Assembly: GCA_009667805.1 (NCBI GenBank)
Contig: CM019065.1
Coordinates: 152,060,101 to 152,124,100, forward strand
Reading direction: 5' to 3'
DNA: 64,000 bases
DNA from: Leptobrachium leishanense
Taxonomy: Eukaryota > Chordata > Amphibia > Anura > Megophryidae
Shown here: positions 53,698-63,904 of the stretch, one piece after another
How positions within the stretch are numbered: the stretch's first letter is position 1
Layout: every line of letters begins with the position of its first letter
Notes under the pieces: model-generated
Told to the model about the DNA's origin: nothing
The model's database searches: none
What the model saw: only the letters and a program-made list of their open reading frames with translations
Translations under genes and position numbers: made by a program

Positions 53698-53777
53698 CAC
53701 TATATTGCCAAAAGAATTCGCTCACCCATCCATATACAAGTCAAGGCAGGTGAGCGAATACTTTTGGCAATATAGTG
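53698..53777. mobile_element. 80-bp miniature of the 21.4-kb Tc1 family
   Basis: Both termini of the Tc1 at 21449-23339 (CACTATATTGCCAAAAGAAT and CTTTTGGCAATATAGTG) lie only a few bases apart, flanked by TA at 53696-53697 and 53778-53779. The junction joins TCACCCATCCA to TATACAAGTCAAGGCAG. An internal-deletion derivative. Confidence 0.9.
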
Positions 53778-54017
53778 TACATTGCGTGTGGCTGATTTTG
53801 GTGTCTCTCGCCATGGCGTAGCGCAGCATGGCGCAGCATAGCGCAGCATCTTACTTCAATTTTGATATATAAGAAGACTCTTGAAAAAGGTTTATGGCAT
53901 TCCATATATGGTAATAATAATAAAATTTTAATTAACATTTGGGGGATATCATGATGTACTAACACAATGATATCACTATTCATCTGTTGTGTTCCAGCAG
54001 CAAGGTTGACAGTCTGT

Positions 54018-54674
54018 TAGGGATGTGCGTTTCGGGTTTCGGAATTTCGGAATTTTCACGAAATTTCCCGATTCGTGTTTTCGGATGCAGCCAAATTTCC
54101 GAAAATTTTTAGATCCGAAAATGGCAGATCCGAAACGTTTTCCGAGCCGAAACTAAATATTTTCGGAATTTTCGAATGGACTTGAAATGTGTCAAATCGA
54201 AATTTATTGCTTTGAAACGAGGAGAACAGACGTTCCGAAAAAACGAAAATTTCCGAAGTTACGAAAAGTCGATACAAAAAACGAGCAAAGTGACATGAAA
54301 ATACGAAAAACAGTCGATATTCCAAAAACATGTATAATTCCGAAAAACGAAAATTCCCGAAATTTACGAAAAGTCGATACAAAAACCGAGCAAAGTGACA
54401 CGAAAATACGAAAAACGGTCGATATTCCGAAAACATGTACAATTCCGAAAAAACGAAAATTTCCGAAATTACGAAAAGTCGATACAAAAAACGAGCAAAG
54501 TGACACGAAAATACGAAAAATGGTCGATATTCCGAAAAAAATATGTACACGAAAAACGAGTCGAGCCGAACCGAATCGAAACAGAAAATCGGTCGAAACG
54601 AGCCGAATCGAAAAGTTTAAAAATCCCAAAAAATCGAACCGAAAAAAAAAAAAAAAAATCGGTGCACAAGCCTA
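54018..54674. mobile_element. TTCGG-type TIR element
   Basis: Ends TAGGGATGTGCG and CGGTGCACAAGCCTA (inverted, a few mismatches), flanked by CAGTCTGT (54010-54017) and TAGTCTGT (54675-54682), 7 of 8 bases, as for hAT. The interior is three copies of a unit of about 105 bp (for example CGAAAAGTCGATACAAAAA at 54266, 54369 and 54474). ORFs on both strands are artefacts. Confidence 0.7.
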
Positions 54675-54682
54675 TAGTCTGT

Positions 54683-55359
54683 AGACTTTTTTGCCAGGGG
54701 AGAAGACATTAAACATGGGAATTGGAGGGTAAGTAAATATGGGGCAGGTTGTATGGGAAACCTCAAATGTGTTTCTAGACTGAATGTACACATTTCACTG
54801 GCAGTTACTAATGCTTCAAATTACATTTTCTGGAGAGAGAAGTCTGTTATCTTTCCAAAAATGTGTCTTTGGGGCATTAAGATAAAAGAGAATCCCACCT
54901 GAAGCCCAATGCAGTCATCAACTAGCTTGTACTATTAAAACCTGTAAGCAATGTGATAACAGGGCTTCAATAGCAGACAGTATTGAAGATTTGTAGCCTA
55001 TTTGCAAAATCCATTGTTTCAAGAGGGAAAAACTCATGATCCATCTCTTGCCAGGGGAGGGGTGGCAGATGGAATTGGCAGAATAAAAAACTTCCTAGAT
55101 TGCCCTAACAAGAAACATATTACACTTTAACAACTTAAACACAACTTTCCAGCCCCTGATATTCCTTTTTTTTTTTTTTGCCTTACTCCAAACAGGCAGC
55201 TTTCTATTCGATAATCCCACATTTTATTTTGGGTGAGTGGAATCCCCCCATTGCCCGAAGGGTTGGCTGCAACCACCAAATGCATCCAGCCCAACAACAT
55301 GTGAGCAAGCAGCAAGACTGCGCTCCGTGTCTTTGTTTTGATCCCAAAGTGGATTTTGT
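54683..55359. other. No gene or element recognised
   Basis: Nothing assignable. A poly-T run at 55166-55180. Confidence 0.4.
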
Positions 55360-55600
55360 TTCTGGGGGAGCATAAATAAAGGCCCACCAGTCTACCTCAT
55401 GTTTGACAAGCAGCATGAGCAAGTATGGTTTGCTATGTAGCAGCATGTGGTTTCATTTTGGTTAGGACTCGCCCTTTTAGAGGTGCCGTGACGTTGGCGG
55501 GCGAGCTAGTCTTATAATGGCCATTAATAAGAAACCAAACCTCTAATTGTGTTTAGTTTCACACGGTATAATTGGAGTAAGCGCAGATGACATTTTTTTC
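55360..55600 (+). repeat. Unclassified dispersed family, diverged copy
   Basis: GCATAAATAAAGGCCCACCA, CAAGCAGCATGAGCAAGTAT, AGAGGTGCCGTGACG, TAATGGCCATTAATAAG and AGCGCAGATGACATTTTTTT follow the same order as 45425-45660. Confidence 0.6.
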
Positions 55601-57129
55601 TTTGTTGAATCCCCCCATTGGTTGCCTTCTCATGCAAACCTCTATCCCTTCTTAATCAACCAGCTCTTTTTATTCCCTGATTGGGCCTTGCCAAGACCAT
55701 GCAACATTATTTTCGGGTATGTCTGAACGGCACGCCCCTTCCCCCTCAATGTCCCCAGAAGTCCTTATCTCTGCTACTGTTAAGCTACTTCAATTGTTCC
55801 AGTTGCCTCCTGTTGAGAGATGCCATTGAAAAATGCACACTATGATTAGTTTTTTATTGGCACGTATTTCAGTCATGATATTGTCAACACCCAAAGTGCG
55901 TGTGAACTGTATGTTTTCTACAGTGCTTACTATATAAAAAAATTTAAACTTAAAATAAAAAGAGAGTCTGGCCCACGATTTCGCTACAAAGTAAAATTCA
56001 GTGATGTGATGCGTGATGCTAATATTTTAGATGATGTAGTACATACTTACGCACTGCATAACCAAAAACCACTCAGAAAAAGCTTGACTCGCCTAGTCGT
56101 GCACGTCAGGTGTTGGCCCAGTGGCTTGGCTGGTAAGTGAAATGACTGTTCAGTTCAGGACAAATCTGCTCCTCTTTAAATATGAGTAACTCGTTAAAGA
56201 TAGGAGATAAGCAACTGATGTAAATTGGCAAATATTTGTTTTAATATGCTGAATTGATTTAAGGAAAGCTCTCAAACCACTAGAATAAGCTTTAATATAT
56301 AGATTTATGTCTATCTCCATGCTACAAGCTGATTTATATGTTCCAACATATTATAAATCACTGCCGTAGTGTGAACAAACATGCAAATATTGGAATATGG
56401 TTTACTTAGACCATGACTCAGTCACCAGATTATTTATTTACACAATCATTGCATCATAAGGTTTGCTATACCATGTGCTGCTGTTTTTATGTTTGCTCAG
56501 CAGAGATTTTTTTTTCTTATTCTTTTTTTGTCTTTTCCGGGATCTTGAATAAAGGGTACATAGCCAACATGGAGATCCTTACAGCACCAGAATACTCTTA
56601 TCATCAAGCGAGTGAAGCAGTAATTTTTTCTTCCCTGCACAGAGGCATGCTGGGAGACAAGCAGTATGAATGCTGCAGTTGCTGGTTCTGATTGGCTGCT
56701 AGAGTCAAAGACCTTTGCAGACCCTTTGTTGCAATTCCAAGGTGGCAGTCTCCACTAAGCAAAGCAGTGACGTATTTAAGTTTTCTGCTGCCCTATGATC
56801 TATAAAATTTGCATGGGTATGCACCAACCATTCACATAGCAGTATTCATGTTGTGTGGTGACCTTTGCCCTCTCTGATTTCAGTTGGGGCAGTTGAAAGT
56901 TGTGCAGCCTCTCTCTGAGCAACAGTTACTTTTCTCCTCTGCTTCTCCGTCATCTGTTTACTTCGAATTTGGCATCTGAGCTTTTTTGTTACATACGCCT
57001 CAGCAGCACCATAACAAACAATTCATGCCCAACAAACTCAATATGCCCTCTCATCTTCTGCAATTCCTCTACTTGCCGCATCCATGTCCTCCATGCCACG
57101 GTCACACCCCTGGAATTAATGGTAAAGTC
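55601..57129. other. No gene or element recognised
   Basis: Mostly AT-rich single-copy-looking DNA. A GAGTCAAAGACCTTTGCAGACC stretch near 56703 and several short ORFs have no recognisable features. Confidence 0.4.
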
Positions 57130-57132
57130 TTA

Positions 57133-57580
57133 GGCTGGGGTCAGACGAGCGTGATTTCTACGGACTGTACGTCCGTGCACACGGACGTACGTCAGTACGG
57201 AAGACACAGTAGTGGCCACACAGTCCGTTTTTTTCACTGACGTATATTTTGACGGATGTAGGAGGGAAAATAAATTAAAAAGCAAAACCATTTTGTCCGT
57301 GAAAAATGCTGGACGTATAAATGCAGTCCGTCTGACCACGTTCCATCACTCACACACAAAGCTATGCAGACGTTGTGGACGCAGCGCACTTTGTGCGGCC
57401 GTTCTAGGGGTTGTACGTTCTTGCCTGCCTTGCGTCCGTGGGCCGCGGCCGTTGTGCGTCCGCAGTTCAGTGCGGACGTACTTCATGTGTCAGGCTCCAA
57501 TGGACTTTCTTTCATGCTATCACGGACGTACTTTTAGGCGCAATCACGGACGTGAACACTACGCTCGTCTGACCCCAGCC
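57133..57580. mobile_element. PIF/Harbinger-type MITE, diverged copy H
   Basis: 448 bp with perfect 14-bp ends GGCTGGGGTCAGAC / GTCTGACCCCAGCC, flanked by TTA at 57130-57132 and 57581-57583. The interior shares only the CGGACGTAC-rich style with copies A-G, so it is a separate subfamily. Confidence 0.85.
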
Positions 57581-57583
57581 TTA

Positions 57584-57928
57584 ATAATCCAGAGGGACTA
57601 ATTATTAACACTACCTGGTCCAATGCCTGTTTACTCTTCCTGTTTTTTGCTTTGATTTACATCTCACCTTGGATCCTGCACAGTGGTTGCCCCAGGCGCT
57701 CTTCTGGTTGAATGTCGCCTTGCTGCAGGAAGCAGGTTGGACTCCCGCTTCCCGACAATAACAGATAATTGGCTTATGAAGGTCTTTTGGTTAAAAGGAT
57801 TGTCACCATTGTACTTTTCCCTTACCTTGGATGAATGGAACTGATGGAAATCTGACAGGTGATGCATTATTTCCAGGATGCAGCAGGACCCCTGACTACA
57901 TATTGCATCATAGGTGTGCGCAGGGGGT
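57584..57928. other. No gene or element recognised
   Basis: No TIRs or motifs seen. Confidence 0.4.
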
Positions 57929-58149
57929 GTACCAGGCAGGGCAGCCATCAGAAATGATGGGCCCCCTTACTGAACCTCACAATGGGGCCCCCCCGGCACT
58001 CCCTCAACCTCTAACAGCTTTTCTCCCCCTTCCAAAAAAAAAGGACATAACATAGCACCACAGCAATCACACAAATGTGCGGTGTGTATGAGTGTATCGC
58101 AGAGCTCCACAGCAATAAAACTCACAGTAACGGGCTGTATATGATGGCC

Positions 58150-60890
58150 TTTGGGTCTGGTCTGGGTCTGGTCTGGGGTCTGGGCCTGGTCCTTGGGGTC
58201 TGGGCTGGGCCCTGGTTCTGGTTTGGGCCTTGGGGTCTGGTCTGGGGTCTGGGCCTTGGGGTCTGGGCCCTGGGGTCTGGTCCCTGGGTCTGGGCCTTGG
58301 GGTCTGGGCCCTGGGGTCTGGGCCCTGGGCCTTGGGGTCTGGGGTCTGGGCCTTGGGGTCTGCTCCCTGGGCCTTGGGGTCTGGTCCCTGGGTCTGGGCC
58401 TTGGGGTCTGGGCCCTGGGGTCTGGTCCCTGGGTCTGGGCCTTGGGGTCTGGGCCCTGGGGTCTGGGCCCTGGGCCTTGGGGTCTGGGCCTTGGGGTCTG
58501 CTCCCTGGGCCTTGGGGTCTGGTCCCTGGGTCTGGGCCTTGGGGTCTGGACCCTGGGGTCTGGACTCTGGGCCTTGGGGTCTGGGATCTGGGTCTGGGCT
58601 GGGCCTGGTCCCTGGGGTCTTGACTGGGCCCTGGGTCTGGGCCTTGGGGTCTGGGCCTTGTGGTCTGGATTTGGCCTGGTCCCTGGGCCTTGGGGTCTGG
58701 TCTGGGGTCTGGACCCTGGGTCTCGGCTGGGGCTGGTCCCTGGGCCTTGGGGTCTGGTCTGGGGTCTGGACCCTGGGTCTCGGCTGGGGCTGGTCCCTGG
58801 GCCTTGGGGTCTGGTCTGGGTCCTGGGTCAAGGCTCTAGGGCCTGAGTCTGGGCCCTGGGGTCTGGGCTCTGGTCCCTGGGGTCTGGGCCTTGGGGGTCT
58901 GGTCTGGGCCCTGAGTCTGTGCTCTGGTCCCTGGGTCTGGGCCTTGGGGTCTGGGCCCTGGGTCTGGGCTGGGCCTGGGGTCTGGTCTGGGCCCTGGGCC
59001 TTGGGCTCTGGGCCCTGGGCCTTGGGGTCTGGTCTGGGCTCTGGTCCCTGGGTCTGGGCCTTGGGGTCTGGGCCCTGGGTCTGGGCTGGGCCTGGTCCCT
59101 GGGCCTTGGGGTCTGGTCTGCACCCTAGGCTCTGGGTCTGGGCCCTGGGCTATGGGTCTGGTCCCTGGGGTCTGGGCCCTGGGCCTTGGGGTCTGGTCTG
59201 GGCTCTGGTCCCTGGGTCTGGGCCTTGGGGTCTGGGCTGGGCCTGTTCCCTGGGTTTTGGGGTCTGGTATGGGCACTGGGCTCTGGGTCTGGTCCCTGGG
59301 TCTGGGCCTTGGGGTCTGGGCTCTTGGCCTTGGGGTCTGGACTCTGGGCCCTGGGTCTGGGCCTGGTCCCTGGGGTCTGGGCCCTGGGGTCTGGTCCCTG
59401 GACCCTGGGGTCTGGGCTTTGGGCCTTGGGGTCTGGGCTGGGCCTGGTCCCTGGGGTCTGGGCTGGGCCCTGGGTCTGGGCCTTGGGGTCTGGGCCTTGG
59501 GGTCTGGGCTTTGTCCTGGTCCCTGGGCCTTGGGGTCTGGTCTGGGGTCTGGAGTCTGGGCCTTGGGGTCTGGACCCTGGGGTCTGGGCTCCTGGCCTTG
59601 GGGTCTGGGCTCTGGGCCTAGGCCTGGTCCCTGGGCCTTGGGGTCTGGGCCTTGGGGTCTGGGCCCTGGGGTCTGGTCCCTGGGTCTGGGATCTGGGGCT
59701 GGGCCTGGTCCCTGGGTCTGGGCCTTGGGGTCTGGGCTTGGCCTGGTCTCTGGGCCTTGGGGTCTGGTCTGGGGTCTGGGCTGGGGCTGGGCCCTGGGCC
59801 CTGGGTCTGGTCCCTGGGTCTGGTCTCTTGGTCTGGGCCTGGTCCCTGGGGTCTGGTCTGGGCCCTGGGCTCTGGGTCTGGGTCTGGTCCCTGGGTCTGG
59901 GTCTGGTCCCTGGGTCTGGCCTTGGGGTCTGGTCCCTGGGTCTGGGCCTTGGGGTCTGGTCCCTGGGTCTGGGCCTTGGGGTCTGGTCCCTGGGTCTGGG
60001 CCTTGGGGTCTGGTCCCTGGGTCTGGGCCTTGGGGTCTGGTCCCTGGGTCTGGGCCTTGGGGTCTGGTCCCTGGGTCTGGGCCTTGGGGTCTGGTCCCTG
60101 GGTCTGGGCCTTGGGGTCTGGACCCTGGGGTCTGGGCTCCTGGCCTTGGGGTCTGGGCTCTGGGCCTAGGCCTGGTCCGTGGGCCTTGGGGTCTGGGCCC
60201 TGGGTCTGGGCCTTGGGGTCTGGGATCTGGGTCTGGGCTGGGCCTGGTCCCTGGGGTCTGGTCTGGGCCCTGGGTCTGGGCCTTGGGGTCTGGGCTTGGC
60301 CTGGTCCCTGGGGTCTGGTCTGGGGTCGGGGTCTGGTCTGGGGTCGGGGTCTGGGTCTGGTCTGGGCCCTGGGTCTGGTCCCTGGGTCTGGGCCCTGGGG
60401 TCTGGTCTCTTGGTCTGGGCCTGGTCCCTGGGGTCTGGTCTGGGCCCTGGGCTCTGGGTCTGGGCCTTGGGGTCTGGTCTGGGCCCTGGGCTCTGGGTCT
60501 GGGTCTGGGCCTTGGGGTCTGGACCTGGGGTCTGGGCTCTGGGCCAGGCCTGGTCCCTGGGCCTTGGGGTCTGGTGTGGGCCCTGGATCTGGTCCCTGGG
60601 TCTGGGGTCTGGGCTCTGGGCCATGGGTCTGGTCCCTGGGCCTTGGGGTCTGGTCTGGGCCCTGGGCCTTGGGTCTGGGCCCTGGGGTCTGGTGTGGGCC
60701 CTGGATCTGGTCCCTGGGTCTGGGGTCTGGGCTCTGGGCCATGGGTCTGGGCCTGGTCCCTGGGGTCTGGGCCTGGTCCCTGGGGTCTGGTCTGGGCTCT
60801 GGGTCTGGCCCCGTAGGTCTGGTCCCTAGGATCTGGGGCCTGGTCCCTGGTCTGGGCCCTGTCTGACCTTGGGTCTGGGCCCTGGGGGTC
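58150..60890 (+). repeat. G/T/C minisatellite, 27-bp and related units
   Basis: Built from GGCCTTGGGGTCTG (14) and GTCCCTGGGTCTG (13). At about 59923-60118 seven or more 27-bp units are virtually identical; elsewhere the two half-units and variants (GGCCCTGGGGTCTG, GGCTCTGGGTCTG) are shuffled. Adenine is almost absent from the plus strand. Long ORFs in five frames on both strands (up to 554 codons) are artefacts. Confidence 0.95.
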
Positions 60891-60904
60891 TGGCTGGGCC
60901 CTTG

Positions 60905-61040
60905 CTCACCTCTCCGCCGTCTTCTGTCCTTGTCCGCTCTTCTTCCTTCTTCTCTCTTCCTTCTTTTCTTCTCTCTTCCTTCTTTTCTTCTCCCGGGCCC
61001 TCCGTCTTCTCTGCTCTTCTTCCGGGCCCTCGTCCTTCGC
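60905..61040 (+). repeat. Polypyrimidine tract
   Basis: CTTCTTCCTTCTTCTCTCTT-type sequence, nearly pure C/T on the plus strand with CCGGGCCCTC interruptions. Confidence 0.85.
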
Positions 61041-61282
61041 AGGCAGCTGCTCACGTGACTGGAGGGGGTGGCGCCAAAGCAGCATGCTTGGGAGGCCCAC
61101 GCATGCTGTTAAACCCCACCCAGCCAGTCAGGAGAAGCTGGAAGAGACAGTACAGCTCCAGATTCGGAGAGTCCACTACCAGAGCTGTAAAAGGGCGCCG
61201 CCGCTGCCGACGGGGTCCTGGCGGCCCGGGCCCCTTACGGCAGCATGCGGCGTGATGCCCTGATGGCGGCCCTGGTACCAGG

Positions 61283-61675
61283 TACACCCTAATGTTGGGT
61301 GAAGAGGTCCTCTTTCACCTGCTAAATTGACATTGACATAATGCTCCACCGAGAGTATCAATTGACGCCCATAGGAGTCCATGGAGGCTTGTGCTACTGG
61401 GCCATGTAACCTGCATGATGTCGCTCTCGCGAGATCGTGCAGGTCCGCAAAGTGATTTGCAGAGGGAGACTGAGGATTATTTGTCCCCTGTTTCACTCTG
61501 CTCTCCACAGCCAGAAGTGGTGGATGAGGCAGCCATATGTGCCGTGGCATAACAGGTGAGTATCAGATTTTTTGGAAAGGGTTTCAGCTGTGCTAACTAA
61601 TTCCTCAGAAGCATTATCAGTTAGCATCAGCTTCAAGCTGTGGTTAACTTTTTAGTTACTGCAGCGGTGTGGTAA
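61283..61675. other. Repeat debris, no gene
   Basis: GGTGAGTATCAGATTTTTTGG, GTGCTAACTAATTCC and GTTAGCATCAGC near 61554-61632 resemble, inverted, the block at 27235-27330. Near 61425, TCTCGCGAGATCG resembles the centre of the 44.2-kb palindrome. Confidence 0.4.
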
Positions 61676-61678
61676 TTA

Positions 61679-62628
61679 GGGATGAGCCGAACACTCCCTG
61701 AGTTCGGTTCGAGCCCGAACCCGAACTTCCCATTTGTTCGGGGCCGAACCCGAACCCGAACTCGAACCCCATGCAAGTCAATGGGGCTGAAAATTCGGTT
61801 TTTTAGAGTGCCCTCGAAGAGGGCATATATGCTACATATTTGCCATAAAAGGTGTATGGGGGTCCGGGTAGTGCCCTGGGGGACAGGAAACAAGGACAAA
61901 AAGTAAAAAAAAAACGTTTTTAAAGGGACAGTAAGTTTTCCATGAAATAAGGGTTAAAAATAAAAAACAAAAATTCCTTCAAATATAGTGCCTAGGAGGT
62001 CCCCATAACCTGTCTGTGAAGTGCCGGATTTCTAGGATGTATAGAAACACTTTAAAACAAAAAAATGACGTTTCATATGACGGTAAATGCTTTTCCTTTA
62101 ATCTATCCATAAACAACTGCTTGGGGCGGCAGCCTGTATGAAAAGACATTTTAGGACGCGCACAAAAAGTTTAGTGATTTTTTGGCTAAATTATTGTGAA
62201 ACTTATGCAGGCTTTGGATGAAAGTAACAATAGGTGCTTTAAAATTGGGCTTTTAGCGTCGGCAACAGTGCCGTCACACCGTAACCCCTCTGAGGATATG
62301 AATCTGATACAAGCGTCAGTGGCAGTGCACCCAGATATTGTGCTTTAGTGCCAGGCATGCAAGTACTATCATACAGTAACCCCTCTGTGGTATTGTGGAA
62401 GAATGCAGGGGTGGACCATGCGGTCCTATATTAAAAAGATATGAATCTTGGAATGGGCGTCAGTGCACCCAGATATTCTGCCTTTGGTGCAAGACTGCCA
62501 GGGCAGCAAGTATCATCATACAGTAACCCCTCTGTGGTATGGTGGAAGAGTGCAGGGGTGGACCATGTGGTCCTATATTGAAAAGTTTTTGATGTGGTAA
62601 TGGGCGTCAGTGGACCCAGATATTGTGC
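61679..62628 (+). repeat. TAGGGATGAGC-type element, left part
   Basis: Starts TAGGGATGAGCCGAACACTC followed by a GTTCGG/CCGAAC-rich zone, as at 31065-31182 inverted. It continues to the L1 poly-T at 62629. The right terminus was not found. Confidence 0.55.
62275..62628 (+). repeat. Tandem repeat, about 143 bp, two and a half units
   Basis: CACCCAGATATT(G/C)TGC, ATACAGTAACCCCTCTGTGG and GGTGGACCATG(C/T)GGTCC recur with a spacing near 143 bp. Confidence 0.75.
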
Positions 62629-62989
62629 TTTTTTTTTTTTAAACATAATTTTATTGGACGTTAGGACAATAAGAATAACATGGGTGCAAATGTGGCGTCG
62701 CAGCGCCAAAAAAGCAATATCAATAAACATATGCATCCTAGTAAGTCATAATCCCGTCCATATTATGACATTAAAGTAGGGTGAAAAATAAGGGCGGAGA
62801 GGTGGGAAAGAAAGGAAAAGAAAAGGGAGGGGGGGAATAAGTGGCCCGGCCCAGGCCAGAATCCTAAAATATAGACATTAATCCAAACTGTCGAAAGCTA
62901 TAGAGGGAAATGTAGAAGGGGGGGGGGAGTGTCAAAGAAGAAAAAAGGGTGAAAGGGGCCAAGAAGCCCTATATACGTGACCATAGCCC

Positions 62990-63236
62990 AAATTCCCGTC
63001 ATAGATTATAACCCAGCATCAAGCCAGGGCCCCCAAGTTTTACTATATGATGGCAGTGTAAAACGTACTATAGCGTTCAGTTCGTCCATAACCTGAGTGT
63101 CTCTGATTTTGGCATATACTTTAGCCATACAGGGCGGGAGGGGTTGTCTCCAGACTTCCGCCATAGCCCGTCTCGTGGCCAGGGTAATTTTGGCTAATAA
63201 GAAAAGAAAATTGGAAAACCTCAGCGTCTAGAATAA
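62990..63236 (-). pseudogene. L1 ORF2 extreme C-terminus
   Basis: The minus frame reads FLFLLAKITLATRRAMAEVW, then RQPLPPCMAKVYAKIRDTQV and LNAIVRFTLPSYSKTWGPW, typical of the L1 ORF2 C-terminal helix-rich region. Intact over this stretch. Confidence 0.7.
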
Positions 63237-63437
63237 ATCCCCGTTGGTCTATTCAAATGGATCACGGGTATTGGAATCGCCAAATTTGACAAGAAGATGG
63301 GTGTAGGATAAAAACTTTTATTCCAAAATAAATAAAAAGATGAATAAAATAGCATAAAATGCACAGAGCCCAACGCGTTTCGTCTATAAATAGACTTTTT
63401 CAAGGGCAATATAAATATATAAATTATAAAAAGCAAA
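63225..63437 (-). repeat. Penelope-like terminal fragment
   Basis: The minus strand has a GACGAAACGCG core and ATTTTATTCATCTTTTTATT and GGAATAAAAGTTTTTATCC downstream. It is organised like the terminal repeat of the 0.2-6 kb element but with different sequence, so another PLE family. Confidence 0.5.
63368..63407 (-). ncRNA. Degenerate hammerhead-like motif
   Basis: On the minus strand: GCCC, TTGAAAAA, hairpin GTCTA/TTTA/TAGAC, GAAAC, GC, GTT, GGGC. Stem I (GCCC/GGGC) and stem II are sound, but the CTGATGA half of the core is replaced, so cleavage is unlikely. Confidence 0.45.
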
Positions 63438-63439
63438 AT

Positions 63440-63904
63440 ATGGGAGGAGAGGGTCTAGGCGCAAGGCCAAAATTTTTGCTAATAGTTTAATGTCCGTATT
63501 TAAGAGGGATATGGGCCTATAACTATCAATGTTCTCAGGGTCTTTCCCAGGTTTGGGGAGGAGAACTATGGCAGCCAACAGTGACTCTACAGGGAAAGGG
63601 GCACCCTCCTGTGCGGCATTAAATAAACGGCATAGAATGGGCTTTAATTTAGGACAGAACGCTTTATAATACCGGTATGTGAAGCCATCTGGCCCAGGGG
63701 CCTTTAATGGCTTCATCAGGCCCAAAGCCCTCCCTATCTCCTCCTCCGTTATAGGGGATCCCAACAATAGGGACTGAACCCTATCAAGGGTAGGGAGGTT
63801 CTGACGCCTCAAGTAAGTTTCTATGTTATCTATCAGGTCGCGGTTTCCTATTTTATGGGTGGGGGAATGATCATAAATATCCGTAAAATACGCTGTGAAG
63901 GCAT
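63440..63904 (-). pseudogene. L1 ORF2, start of RT domain
   Basis: Open frame of about 155 codons with AFTAYFTDIYDHSP, MKPLKAPGPDGFTYRYYKAF, AAIVLLPKPGKDPENIDSYR and PISLLNTDIKLLAKILALRL, the fingers region of an L1 RT. It stops before the catalytic FADD/YADD motif, where the Penelope-like fragment begins. The reading frame extends artificially into flanking repeats on both sides. Confidence 0.8.

Larger units (their letters stand above)
57937..61274. mobile_element. hAT-type element filled by a minisatellite
   Basis: 3338 bp with ends CAGGGCAGCCATCAG and CTGATGGCGGCCCTG (14 of 15 inverted), flanked by a perfect 8-bp duplication GTACCAGG at 57929-57936 and 61275-61282. Over 80 percent is the G-rich minisatellite at 58150-60890. 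The rest is a left segment shared with 1-120 and 9035-9190, and a right segment shared with 14640-14741. No transposase. Confidence 0.9.
62629..63904 (-). mobile_element. L1 (Tx1-like) fragment with poly-A tail, internally deleted
   Basis: The plus-strand T-run 62629-62640 is the poly-A tail of a minus-strand L1, with AATAAA (minus) at 62650-62655. It contains a C-terminal ORF2 piece (62990-63236) and an RT-start piece (63440-63904), with a Penelope-like end (63225-63437) where several hundred codons of RT should be. Cut at the right by a TTCGG-type repeat. Confidence 0.75.

Noticed and set aside
54056..54712. ORFs of 105-165 codons on both strands
   Set aside because: Produced by the three-unit TTCGG repeat, with lysine/arginine text on one strand and Phe/Ser text on the other.
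57212..57601. 129-codon ORF
   Set aside because: Lies inside Harbinger-type MITE H; CpG-rich, stop-poor composition and no motif.
58067..61054. ORFs of 146 to 554 codons on both strands (WGLGPG-type and PDPKAQ-type repeats)
   Set aside because: Open frames occur simultaneously in many frames of one A-poor minisatellite, which shows composition rather than coding.
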